NCBI GenBank assembly: GCA_022615595.1
Contig: JAKEGI010000202.1
Span: 1 to 12,783, forward strand
Length of the DNA stretch: 12,783 nt
Direction: 5' to 3'
Origin: Bacteroidales bacterium
GTDB lineage: Bacteria; Bacteroidota; Bacteroidia; Bacteroidales; VadinHA17
The translations under genes and the position numbers were made by a program. Shown in pieces: positions 1 to 6,475 of this stretch (position 1 is its first letter; each line of letters opens with the position of its first letter). A model generated the notes under the pieces. The model had not been told where the DNA came from. It saw nothing but the letters and a program-made list of their open reading frames with translations, and did not search any database.

Positions 1-10
1 ATGAGTACCC

Positions 11-52
11 TATAAAAGACAAACCGCTCAAAATCATTGATTTCAAGCGGTT
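11..52 (-). terminator. Intrinsic terminator of tRNA-Gln
   Basis: Read on the minus strand just after the tRNA, AACCGCT and AGCGGTT form a 7-bp stem (46-52 with 22-28). Inside it, AAATC and GATTT form a further 5-bp stem closed by a 3-nt loop, separated by a TG/TG internal loop. The hairpin is followed by the T-rich stretch TTTGTCTTTTAT. Its position 26 nt beyond the tRNA 3' end fits a Rho-independent terminator. The stem is only moderately GC-rich, so strength is uncertain. Confidence 0.65.
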
Positions 53-77
53 ATAAACATTATGAGATTGCTCTCTG

Positions 78-150
78 TTGACCCACAGGGGCTCGAACCC
101 CGACTCTTCTGAACCAAAATCAGACGTGTTACCAATTACACCATGGGTCA
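78..150 (-). tRNA. tRNA-Gln (anticodon TTG)
   Basis: The reverse complement folds into a complete cloverleaf. It has a 7-bp acceptor stem TGACCCA/TGGGTCA, a D-arm GTGT/ACAC, an anticodon stem TCTGA/TCAGA with 7-nt loop TTTTGGT, a 5-nt variable loop, and a T-arm CGGGG/CCCTG with loop TTCGAGC. Loop positions 34-36 read TTG, giving glutamine (CAA, and CAG by wobble). The weak U1-A72 first acceptor pair is typical of bacterial tRNA-Gln. Position 78 supplies discriminator A. The 3' CCA is not encoded (CAG follows), so it must be added by nucleotidyltransferase. A -7 box lies just upstream and a terminator hairpin just downstream, so this is a stand-alone transcription unit. Confidence 0.97.
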
Positions 151-172
151 ATCGGCGCCTGATAAGGCGGTG

Positions 173-180
173 CAAAAATA
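173..180 (-). promoter_or_regulatory. Bacteroidota -7 box for tRNA-Gln
   Basis: The minus strand reads TATTTTTG, an exact match to the Bacteroidota -7 consensus TAnnTTTG, 22 nt upstream of the mature tRNA. No good TTTG -33 element sits at the expected distance. The short leader in between (156-169) contains a small hairpin, CGCCT-GATA-AGGCG, probably removed with the 5' leader by RNase P. The box sits in the gap after the siaC-like stop codon. Confidence 0.55.
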
Positions 181-198
181 ATTATTTTTTCGAATTTT

Positions 199-582
199 TC
201 AGGATTGCTCCGTCTCGTAATAGATAAACGGACAGTCAATAAACGACCTGATTATCTGACCCAGCTCATAGAGCTCATCATCTCCATTCTCGTAGTACCA
301 CTCGATCATCACCTTGTCGTGTACATCACGGTACAAGGCTATCTTCTTGATAATGCCATAGATCCACTTCGTGGAGGCAGTGTTGATGAAATCAAATGAC
401 AATACAACACGCGTCTTAACGTCAGAGCGTGACACATACTCGCTTACCCACTCCTCGATGGGTCGGTAAAAATCTGCGGCACTCTCCGGTATTGACCTCC
501 CCCTGATCTCAATAAGACCCTCGCTGAGCAATACTTCCGGAGTAGTTTTTGTCGCCTCTATTCTTTTGGTTTCCAGTGTCAT
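199..582 (-). CDS. SiaC-like regulatory phosphoprotein (DUF1987)
   Basis: This 127-residue protein matches the SiaC/DUF1987 family in length and pattern: an early TPEVLLSEG strand, then IRGRSIPESAADFYRPIEEW, then a STAS-like core VVLSFDFINTASTKW. In Pseudomonas aeruginosa, SiaC is a small STAS-like switch protein phosphorylated at Thr68 by the kinase SiaB and dephosphorylated by the PP2C phosphatase SiaA; unphosphorylated SiaC binds and activates the diguanylate cyclase SiaD. Counting from this ATG, the threonine of FINTAS is residue 68, so the acceptor site is retained. No kinase or GGDEF gene lies in the window, but a SpoIIE/PP2C phosphatase is encoded at 7053-8279. The gene has its own promoter and a hairpin leader. 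The ATG at 582 lacks a strong Shine-Dalgarno, as is common in Bacteroidota. The family call is secure; the output partner in this organism is unknown. Confidence 0.88.
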   Translation of the reverse strand: MTLETKRIEATKTTPEVLLSEGLIEIRGRSIPESAADFYRPIEEWVSEYVSRSDVKTRVVLSFDFINTASTKWIYGIIKKIALYRDVHDKVMIEWYYENGDDELYELGQIIRSFIDCPFIYYETEQS

Positions 583-591
583 TACAGGTTA

Positions 592-615
592 ATGCAACGA
601 TTCCCCCCATTGCAT
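592..615 (-). promoter_or_regulatory. Leader inverted repeat upstream of the siaC-like gene
   Basis: ATGCAA (592-597) and TTGCAT (610-615) form a 6-bp inverted repeat around a 12-nt loop, which on the minus-strand transcript contains a run of six G. It ends 9 nt before the start codon and begins 2-4 nt from the transcription start predicted from the -7 box at 624-631. It could be an RNA hairpin shielding the mRNA end or the ribosome site, or an operator. It is short enough that chance cannot be excluded. Confidence 0.35.
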
Positions 616-623
616 GAAGTATA

Positions 624-655
624 CAAAAATAATAAAATAAGCCAAGCGGCTCAAA
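624..655 (-). promoter_or_regulatory. Promoter of the siaC-like gene (-33 TTTG, -7 TATTTTTG)
   Basis: On the minus strand, TTTG at 655-652 is followed after 20 nt by TATTTTTG at 631-624. Both elements and the spacing fit the Bacteroidota housekeeping promoter (TTTG, about 20 nt, TAnnTTTG). The expected start near 617-619 gives a leader of about 36 nt. The -33 element lies immediately past the stop codon of the upstream small gene, so the siaC-like gene can be transcribed independently of it. Confidence 0.65.
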
Positions 656-659
656 AATC

Positions 660-941
660 TCAGTTATTTTTCGAATCGTGCGAGAAGAGCGTCATCTCGC
701 TCTGCTCCCATAATGTCGGGTGCTCGGCATCAAACCGCCCGATAATGGCCTGCATGATCGTCCGTCGCATGAAATCCGACTTGCTTCTTACCCTGAATCG
801 CTTGCAGTACACATTAAGAGCCCTTGCTTCCCTCTGGTTAAGCCTCAGAGTCAGCGTGGTCGTCCTCTTTACATTCTCCTCACTGTACTGAACCCTTTTC
901 AAGACCGCTATAAATTTTGTACTAAAATAGCCCTGAACCAT
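660..941 (-). CDS. Small ribbon-helix-helix-like conserved hypothetical protein
   Basis: A 93-residue basic protein from the ATG at 941. The same frame is open further upstream to a TTG at 959, but the ATG is preferred. Its middle reads as a short strand TTTLTLRL, then a helix NQREARALNVYCKR, a turn FRVRSKSD, and a second helix FMRRTIMQAIIGRF, the layout of a ribbon-helix-helix DNA-binding fold. It ends with EHPTLW and a short tail. Small proteins with this pattern occur in Bacteroidota genomes, but I know no characterised member and no target. The N-terminal 25 residues look poorly conserved. It lies 18 nt past the fba terminator and 77 nt before the siaC-like gene. Mob-type relaxosome accessory proteins share this fold, but no mobilisation genes are present. 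The gene seems real; the function is a guess from fold. Confidence 0.6.
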   Translation of the reverse strand: MVQGYFSTKFIAVLKRVQYSEENVKRTTTLTLRLNQREARALNVYCKRFRVRSKSDFMRRTIMQAIIGRFDAEHPTLWEQSEMTLFSHDSKNN

Positions 942-970
942 GGTAAAGAAGGCACCCAAAAGTGATAATT

Positions 971-1016
971 ATTAACAACAAAAAAGCAGAACCGCTGCAA
1001 GCGTCTGGTCTGCTTT
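971..1016 (-). terminator. Intrinsic terminator of the aldolase gene
   Basis: On the minus strand, AAAGCAGA (1016-1009) pairs with TCTGCTTT (990-983), extended past a single bulged A by two G-C pairs. The 3' arm runs straight into TTTTTTGTTGTTAAT. The hairpin begins 22 nt after the stop codon at 1038. The plus strand has no T-tract after the hairpin, so it acts in the aldolase direction only. Confidence 0.8.
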
Positions 1017-1037
1017 ATGTTACGATACTAATAAGTA

Positions 1038-2114
1038 TTAATTCCGGTCGAGTGCGTTAAGGTCGGCAAAGGCCTCCTTAAGCCTTGCAATAAAGCTTTC
1101 CTGCCCTTTGCGAAGCCATACTCGCGGGTCATAATACTTCTTGTTGGGCTTGTCCTCTCCTTCGGGATTGCCTATCTGGCCCTGCAGGTAACCCTTCTTT
1201 GCCTCATAAAAGTCCCTGACACCGGCCCAGAACGCCCACTGCATGTCTGTGTCAATGTTCATCTTGATGGCGCCGTATTTTATTGCTTCGGTGATAAGAT
1301 GCTTCTCTGATCCTGACCCGCCATGGAATACGAAGTTCACCGGATTGGGCCCTGTATTGTACTTATTACGGATATAATCCTGCGAGTTCCTGAGTATCTC
1401 AGGCCTCAGGGTTACGTTTCCGGGTTTGTAAACACCATGTACATTACCGAATGATGCGGCTATTGTGAAGTTTGGCGATACCTTCAGCAGCTCCTCCCAG
1501 GCATATGCCACATCCTCAGGCTGGGTATAGAGTCTGGAGCTGTCAACGCCGGTGTTGTCAACGCCGTCCTCTTCTCCTCCCGTTACTCCCAGTTCAATCT
1601 CGAGGGTCATGTCAAGCTTCTCCATGCGCTTAAGATATTTCTTGCATGTCTCAATATTCTCCTTCAGCGGCTCCTCTGACAGATCAAGCATATGCGAACT
1701 GAAAAGAGGCTTTCCGTTGGTCTCATAGAACTCTTCACCTGCATCGAGCAGTGCGTCAATCCATGGCAGCAGCTTACGTGCGGCATGATCAGTGTGAAGT
1801 ATCACCGGTACGCCGTAATACTCCGCCACGTTGTGAACGTGAAGGGCGCCTGAGATGCCACCGGCAATGGCGCCGGTGTGACCATCCTTTGTCAGTCCCT
1901 GACCTGCAAAGAAGTGAGCCCCGCCGTTTGAAAACTGTATAATGACAGGCGAATTGACCAGCCGGGCTGTCTCCAGCACTGCATTAACAGAGTCTGTCCC
2001 GATCACATTTACTGCCGGAATGGCGAAATCATTCCTGTTGGCATAATCAAACAGCTTACGTACATCCTCACCGGATATTACACCGGGCTCAAGATTTAAT
2101 CCTTTATTGCTCAT
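1038..2114 (-). CDS. fbaA: Class II fructose-bisphosphate aldolase
   Basis: This zinc-dependent enzyme cleaves fructose 1,6-bisphosphate to glyceraldehyde 3-phosphate and dihydroxyacetone phosphate in glycolysis, and runs in reverse in gluconeogenesis; it is cytosolic. The 358-residue protein is colinear with E. coli FbaA (359 residues). HTDH places catalytic Asp109 and zinc ligand His110, LEIELG gives Glu174, GNVHG gives His226, FHGGSGS gives His264, and KMNIDTD gives Asn286. It therefore belongs to the long FbaA-type subgroup rather than the shorter GatY/KbaY type. The start ATG at 2114 fits the family N-terminus. A TATATTTG -7 box lies about 40 nt upstream and a strong terminator lies downstream, so it is monocistronic. 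The neighbouring plus-strand tolC gene is divergent. Confidence 0.97.
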   Translation of the reverse strand: MSNKGLNLEPGVISGEDVRKLFDYANRNDFAIPAVNVIGTDSVNAVLETARLVNSPVIIQFSNGGAHFFAGQGLTKDGHTGAIAGGISGALHVHNVAEYYGVPVILHTDHAARKLLPWIDALLDAGEEFYETNGKPLFSSHMLDLSEEPLKENIETCKKYLKRMEKLDMTLEIELGVTGGEEDGVDNTGVDSSRLYTQPEDVAYAWEELLKVSPNFTIAASFGNVHGVYKPGNVTLRPEILRNSQDYIRNKYNTGPNPVNFVFHGGSGSEKHLITEAIKYGAIKMNIDTDMQWAFWAGVRDFYEAKKGYLQGQIGNPEGEDKPNKKYYDPRVWLRKGQESFIARLKEAFADLNALDRN

Positions 2115-2154
2115 TATCTTATGTGTTAAATTAAAACATTTCAGTCACCAGCGG

Positions 2155-2162
2155 CAAATATA
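2155..2162 (-). promoter_or_regulatory. Bacteroidota -7 box for the aldolase gene
   Basis: The minus strand reads TATATTTG, an exact match to TAnnTTTG, 40 nt upstream of the aldolase ATG, giving a leader of roughly 35 nt. No clear TTTG is visible at the -33 position, only an A/T-rich stretch, so strength is uncertain. Confidence 0.5.
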
Positions 2163-2222
2163 ACTAAAAAAGTGCGACTCTTTTCCACGGGTATGCAGCA
2201 CGATAATATCTTAACAGTCTTT

Positions 2223-2249
2223 TTTGTACTGATCAATTTCCTATCTTCG
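2223..2249 (+). promoter_or_regulatory. Probable promoter of the tolC-to-phosphatase operon
   Basis: TTTG at 2223-2226 is followed after 15 nt by TATCTTCG at 2242-2249, which differs from TAnnTTTG at one position. The spacing is shorter than the usual 19-21 nt. The predicted start near 2255 leaves a leader of about 27 nt. It is the only candidate in the 167-nt divergent region for the six-gene plus-strand operon. Confidence 0.45.
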
Positions 2250-2281
2250 CAGCTTCATTAAATGCCAATATTTCAGTCAAC

Positions 2282-3664
2282 ATGAAAATAAGATCTTTTC
2301 TATTGTTACTTGTCGCTGTGATGAGTCCGGTGTTTCTCTATGCACAGCAGAAGGAGTGGTCTCTTGAGGAGTGCATAGCCCATGCACTCGAGAACAACAT
2401 TCAGATCAAGCAGCAGGAGATCGTCACACAGTACCAGGAGTCGGCACTGGAGCAGTCAAAACTTGATCTGCTGCCCTCGCTTAACGGAAGCGCGTCACAC
2501 CGCTACGCTTTTGGCCGTGCTCTTGACCAGACGACCAACCGTTACACGGAGAACGAGACCGTTCAGTCAAACAGTTTTTCTGCAGGGAGCAACCTGTCGC
2601 TGTTCAACGGACTCACCAATCTCAATACCATAAGAAGGAATGAGTATGAGCTTCTTGCCAGTGAGCAGGATCTCAAAGGCTTCAGGGATGACGTTTCTCT
2701 GAATGTAGCCCTTGCCTACCTGCAGATACTGCTGAATCATGAGCTTGTAAACACTACCCTCGCGCAGGTTGAAATGACACAGCAGCAGATAGACCGTACT
2801 CAGAAACTTGTCGATGCCGGCAGCCTCGCCCGCGGCAACCTGTTAGACATTGAGGCTCAGGCTGCCCGTGAGGAGGTGCAGCTTATAACACTCCAGAACC
2901 AGCTGGCCATTTCGTACCTGACGCTTGCCCAGCTTCTTGAGCTGCCCTCAGCCGAGGGATTTGCTATACAGGTGCCCTCCATTTCACTTGACATGGCGAC
3001 ATACGAAGGCAGTCCCGACTCGATTTTCAAGGTGGCTGAGAAGATCAGGCCGGAGGTTCTCAGTGCCGAATATAAGCTAAAAGGCGCCGAGTATGACCTT
3101 GCAATAGCCAAGGGCGGAAGAAGCCCGCAGCTCTCCCTGGGCGCATCACTGGGGACTTCCTATTCAGACAACAGGATAGATATAAATACCCTTGAACCAT
3201 ATGACTTCTGGACCCAGATGGATATCAACAGGAACGCCTCACTGGGCTTGTCACTTAACATTCCCATCCTGAACGGATGGCTGGTAAATACGCGTATTAA
3301 AAACTCGAAGCTTGGAATTGAAAACTCAAAGTATACACTGGAAAATACCAGGAAACAACTTTACAAGAATATTCAGCAGGCATATACCGATGCGAAGGGG
3401 GCGATGAAGAAATTCTACTCGAGCCAGAAAGCCGTTGCCTCTATGGAAGAGGCATTCCGCTATTCAGAACAGAAGCTGAATGTCGGCATGCTCACAGCTG
3501 TCGACTATAACCTGTCTAAGACACAGCTGCTGAATGCCCAGAGTGAAATGGCCCAGGCAAAATACGAGTATGTCTTCAAGACCAAAGTCCTGGATTTCTA
3601 CAGGGGCATCCCTTTAACCCTGGAACATATTACCATCTTAGCTAATCAATCTGAAAATCAATAA
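2282..3664 (+). CDS. TolC-family outer-membrane efflux protein
   Basis: This outer-membrane channel subunit should form a trimeric exit duct together with the adaptor encoded next. The 460-residue protein starts with a signal peptide (basic MKIR, a hydrophobic run, then FLYA before QQ), with cleavage near residue 21. The mature part opens with WSLEECIAHALENN, the hallmark start of the OEP repeat, and holds two OEP repeats at roughly residues 25-225 and 245-450. Long helical heptads such as VDAGSLARGNLLDIEAQ and LNVGMLTAVDYNLSKTQLLNAQ, together with strand segments RYAFGRALDQ and LSLNIPILNGW, are typical. There is no N-terminal lipobox cysteine. The next gene begins 3 nt after the stop, indicating translational coupling. 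The substrate is unknown. Confidence 0.93.
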   Translation: MKIRSFLLLLVAVMSPVFLYAQQKEWSLEECIAHALENNIQIKQQEIVTQYQESALEQSKLDLLPSLNGSASHRYAFGRALDQTTNRYTENETVQSNSFSAGSNLSLFNGLTNLNTIRRNEYELLASEQDLKGFRDDVSLNVALAYLQILLNHELVNTTLAQVEMTQQQIDRTQKLVDAGSLARGNLLDIEAQAAREEVQLITLQNQLAISYLTLAQLLELPSAEGFAIQVPSISLDMATYEGSPDSIFKVAEKIRPEVLSAEYKLKGAEYDLAIAKGGRSPQLSLGASLGTSYSDNRIDINTLEPYDFWTQMDINRNASLGLSLNIPILNGWLVNTRIKNSKLGIENSKYTLENTRKQLYKNIQQAYTDAKGAMKKFYSSQKAVASMEEAFRYSEQKLNVGMLTAVDYNLSKTQLLNAQSEMAQAKYEYVFKTKVLDFYRGIPLTLEHITILANQSENQ

Positions 3665-3667
3665 GTC

Positions 3668-4954
3668 ATGAAAGACAATAAAATACTTAAGATTCTTGTT
3701 CCCGTAGTTCTGCTTCTACTGGTCCTCGCTGCCGTAGGAAAGAAGCAGGGTTGGTTTGGCAAGGAGGTAACAGTGAAGGTAGCTGTTGAAAAAACATCAC
3801 TCAATCCAATTGTGGAGGCTGTAACGGCAAATGGTAAGATTGAACCTGAGAAAGAGGTTAAGATAAGTCCTGATGTATCGGGCGAGATAGTTGAACTGAC
3901 CGTCAGGGAGGGAGATTTTGTACAGAAGGGAGTCCTGCTCTTCAAGATAAAGCCCGAGATATACATCTCTGCGCGCGACCGGTCGATAGCGGCCCTTAGC
4001 TCCTCACAGGCAAGGCTCTCACAGGCAGACGCACAGCTGATACAGGCTGAGCTTGCATTTAACAGGAGCAAGGCTCTCTGGGAGCAGAAGACAATCTCTG
4101 AGTCAGAATATGAACAGGCGGAGGCACAGTTTAAGATAGCCAGGGCTGAAAGAGAGTCTGCACTGTACTCGGTTAAAAGCGCTGAGGCAACACTCAAGGA
4201 AGCCAATGAAAACCTGATAAAGACCACAGTCTATTCACCGATGACAGGTACCATCTCGAGTTTGTCTGTCGAACTTGGAGAGAGGGTGGTCGGAGCAAAC
4301 ATGATGACCGGCACGGAGGTGTTGCGTGTTGCCGACCTGAATCGTATGGAGGTGGTTGTGGAGGTGAATGAGAATGACATCATCAGGGTCAAACTGGGTG
4401 ACACTGCCAAGGTTGAGGTCGATGCCTGGCTTGACCGTGACTTCACCGGCATTGTGACCGAGATAGCAAACTCAGCCAAGAGTGTCGGGCTGACATCTGA
4501 CCAGGTGACTAATTTCGAGGTAAAGATCTATATTCTTCGCGAGTCGTATGAAGATCTCATCTCCGAAAAGAATCCCAGTCCTTTCAGGCCCGGTATGTCT
4601 GCATCAGTCGACATCTTCACAAACAAGAAGGCAGAGGTGCTGACAGTACCCATTCAGTCAGTGACTACGCGTACTGACACGACAAAAATGAAGATGACAG
4701 GTATAGAGGACATCCGTACCCTTGTGTTTGTCTCTGACGGCACACGGGCACTGGCACGTGATGTAAAGACAGGCATCCAGGATAATGTTAACATCGAGAT
4801 CATCTCTGGCCTGACAGAGGGTGAAGAGGTGATTGTCCAGCCTTTCAGTGCGATAAGCAAGAAACTGGCTGACTCCACATTGATTGAGGTGGTTGACAAA
4901 GAATCTCTCTTCAACCCCGACAAGAAGAAGAAGAAGAAGAAGAAGGAAGAGTAG
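3668..4954 (+). CDS. Periplasmic adaptor subunit (HlyD/MacA-like membrane fusion protein)
   Basis: This protein should bridge an inner-membrane transporter to the TolC-like channel encoded just upstream. The 428-residue protein has an N-terminal membrane anchor (residues 8-24) without a lipobox. Two lipoyl half-motifs follow, around ISPDVSGEIVELTVREGDFV (69-88) and SPMTGTISSLSVELGERVV (190-208), flanking a helical hairpin at about 98-185 rich in Ala, Gln, Glu and Ser. A beta-barrel lies at about 225-320 (FRPGMSASVDIF), and a membrane-proximal domain at 325-415. It ends in eight lysines and two glutamates encoded by eight AAG codons in a row. The TVPIQSVTTR segment and overall layout resemble adaptors of MacAB-like ABC exporters, whose permease genes often lie next door. 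None is seen here, so the pump partner must lie elsewhere. Confidence 0.92.
   Translation: MKDNKILKILVPVVLLLLVLAAVGKKQGWFGKEVTVKVAVEKTSLNPIVEAVTANGKIEPEKEVKISPDVSGEIVELTVREGDFVQKGVLLFKIKPEIYISARDRSIAALSSSQARLSQADAQLIQAELAFNRSKALWEQKTISESEYEQAEAQFKIARAERESALYSVKSAEATLKEANENLIKTTVYSPMTGTISSLSVELGERVVGANMMTGTEVLRVADLNRMEVVVEVNENDIIRVKLGDTAKVEVDAWLDRDFTGIVTEIANSAKSVGLTSDQVTNFEVKIYILRESYEDLISEKNPSPFRPGMSASVDIFTNKKAEVLTVPIQSVTTRTDTTKMKMTGIEDIRTLVFVSDGTRALARDVKTGIQDNVNIEIISGLTEGEEVIVQPFSAISKKLADSTLIEVVDKESLFNPDKKKKKKKKEE
4922..4945 (+). repeat. (AAG)8 trinucleotide tract encoding a polylysine tail
   Basis: Eight uninterrupted AAG codons lie immediately before GAA GAG TAG at the 3' end of the adaptor gene. 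Being in frame, gain or loss of units would only change the number of lysines. Lysine AAA codons are used elsewhere in the same gene, so the exclusive use of AAG here stands out and fits slippage-driven expansion or avoidance of poly(A). Confidence 0.9.
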
Positions 4955-4969
4955 GAACCGACTGCAGAA

Positions 4970-5662
4970 ATGATACTGTGCATTGAGACAGCCACTTCGG
5001 TATGTTCCGCGGCATTGTGCGATCACAACAGTGTCGTTGGTGTCCGTGTTGCGGAGCAGGGACTGTCGCATGCGTCGCAGCTGACAGTGATAATCGGCGA
5101 ATTGCTGGAAGAAGCCGCCGTCAAACCCCTGTCGCTCGAGGCGGTGGCAGTGAGCAAGGGCCCCGGATCATATACAGGCCTGAGGATAGGAGTGTCAGTG
5201 GCGAAGGGCATTGCATACGGTGCCGGAATACCGCTTATCGGCATCAACACCCTGACTGCAATGTGTCACGGTTACCTGGCCGTCAATCGGCCTGCGGAAA
5301 GGGATAAGACACTCCTGTGCCCTATGATTGACGCAAGACGCATGGAGGTCTATAATGCCCTTTTCACAGCAGAAGGCATTATGGTCAGGGAGACATCTGC
5401 TGACATTATCACCGAACAGTCATTCAGCTCCGAACTGGCATCCGGGAAGGTGATTTTCTTCGGCAACGGCGCAGCAAAATGCCGCGAAGTGATAACTGAC
5501 CGTAACGCTATCTTTGATGATGATTTCCAGCTGTCGGCATCATATTTGCACATCCCGTCGGTAAGAGCACTGAGGGAAAGGCATTTTGAGGATACAGCTT
5601 ATTTTGAACCTTACTATCTCAAGGAGTTCATTGCCACTGTCCCTAAAAAGCTGATCCCCTGA
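4970..5662 (+). CDS. tsaB: tRNA t6A synthesis dimerisation subunit TsaB
   Basis: TsaB pairs with TsaD (and TsaE) in the complex that places N6-threonylcarbamoyl on A37 of ANN-decoding tRNAs, which supports start-codon fidelity and frame maintenance. The 230-residue cytosolic protein has the family N-terminus ILCIETATSVCSAAL, then LSHASQL (His34), the conserved VSKGPGSYTGLRIG (61-74) and GIPLIGINTL. This is the ASKHA fold of YeaZ/TsaB; the metal and ATP residues of TsaD are not expected in TsaB. Length matches the family. It starts 15 nt after the adaptor stop, with AGGAA about 12 nt before the ATG, and lies 16 nt before the next gene, so it is part of the operon. Confidence 0.95.
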   Translation: MILCIETATSVCSAALCDHNSVVGVRVAEQGLSHASQLTVIIGELLEEAAVKPLSLEAVAVSKGPGSYTGLRIGVSVAKGIAYGAGIPLIGINTLTAMCHGYLAVNRPAERDKTLLCPMIDARRMEVYNALFTAEGIMVRETSADIITEQSFSSELASGKVIFFGNGAAKCREVITDRNAIFDDDFQLSASYLHIPSVRALRERHFEDTAYFEPYYLKEFIATVPKKLIP

Positions 5663-5678
5663 AGACTAATATCAAAGT

Positions 5679-6455
5679 ATGAGAACATCATTTATTACCG
5701 GCATGATAATCCTCCTGACAGTACCGCATCTGCTGACTGCCCAGGCGCAGCCTTACATGCCTGGCGAAAAGGTGTCATACCAGATAAGATACGGCCCTGT
5801 GAACGGAGGTCTGGCATACCTGGAACTGAAAGAGGGATACTACAACGGTAAACAGGTATGGCATGCAGTTGTGTCAGGAAAGACAACCGGGCTTGCTGAT
5901 GCAGTGTACAGGGTAAGAGACACATATGAGAGCTATATAGACCCGGAGACAGACCTGCCGGTCTTCTCGATCAGAAACATTTCTGAGGGAAAATACAGGA
6001 AATATAACGAAGTAAGCTTTGACCACGCCACCAGAAGTGACTCTGTGCTGCTTTTCAGCAACCTGTCGGGAAACCACACAGGACCAAGAGGAATACTGGA
6101 CATAGTCTCAGGCTTTTACTGGTTCAGAAAATATCACCTCGCTGCAGCAGACTCGCTCGTACCCGGAGAAATCTTCAGCATGACCACATGGTTTGCAGAT
6201 GAACTTTATCCTATCATACTGAAATACAGGGGCAAGGAAACTATAAGAGTCAATGGCAACAAGATAGCCTGCTACCGGTTTCACCCGGTAACGGAGGTGG
6301 GCCGTGTCTTCAAGACAGAAGAGGATATGGCAGTGTGGTTCACTGCCGATGAAAATTTTTTACCGGTTAAGATCCGTTTTGATATCTTTGTGGGGTCATT
6401 TATTGTGGATATGATAAGCTTCGAGGGGCTTAAGGAACCAATTACAATTAACTAA
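5679..6455 (+). CDS. Secreted DUF3108-domain protein
   Basis: A 258-residue protein with a clear signal peptide ([23 protein letters not shown], cleavage near residue 22-24), so periplasmic or outer-membrane associated. The mature part carries the DUF3108 pattern: [23 protein letters not shown] at the start, [19 protein letters not shown] in the middle, then SGFYWFRK, a block ending [15 protein letters not shown], and a final strand. DUF3108 members are mostly predicted beta-rich, lipoprotein-like folds and have no established function; there is no lipobox here. It sits 16 nt after tsaB and 20 nt before efp, so it is co-transcribed with translation genes, though its location argues for an envelope role. 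Confidence 0.85.
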   Translation: MRTSFITGMIILLTVPHLLTAQAQPYMPGEKVSYQIRYGPVNGGLAYLELKEGYYNGKQVWHAVVSGKTTGLADAVYRVRDTYESYIDPETDLPVFSIRNISEGKYRKYNEVSFDHATRSDSVLLFSNLSGNHTGPRGILDIVSGFYWFRKYHLAAADSLVPGEIFSMTTWFADELYPIILKYRGKETIRVNGNKIACYRFHPVTEVGRVFKTEEDMAVWFTADENFLPVKIRFDIFVGSFIVDMISFEGLKEPITIN

Positions 6456-6475
6456 CCAAGGATCAAGATTTTTTT

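Noticed and set aside
1..15. ATG at position 1 as the start of a plus-strand gene
   Set aside because: The frame reaches a TAA after four codons.
78..150. tRNA-Gln as an integration (attachment) site
   Set aside because: No integrase gene and no repeat of the tRNA 3' end is seen in the window.
174..189. Perfect 16-nt A/T palindrome between the siaC-like gene and tRNA-Gln
   Set aside because: It consists only of A and T and overlaps the -7 box; such palindromes are expected by chance in A/T-rich spacers.
942..959. TTG start at 959 for the ribbon-helix-helix-like gene
   Set aside because: The ATG at 941 is a stronger start; the six extra residues bring no recognisable feature.
3658..4227. 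Minus-strand open frame of 189 codons opposite the adaptor gene
   Set aside because: Its serine/alanine/leucine-rich translation mirrors the codon pattern of the adaptor gene; no start signal or family resemblance.
4658..5071. Minus-strand open frame with leucine runs opposite the adaptor 3' end and tsaB
   Set aside because: The leucine run is the antisense reading of the AAG repeat; it overlaps two well-supported genes.
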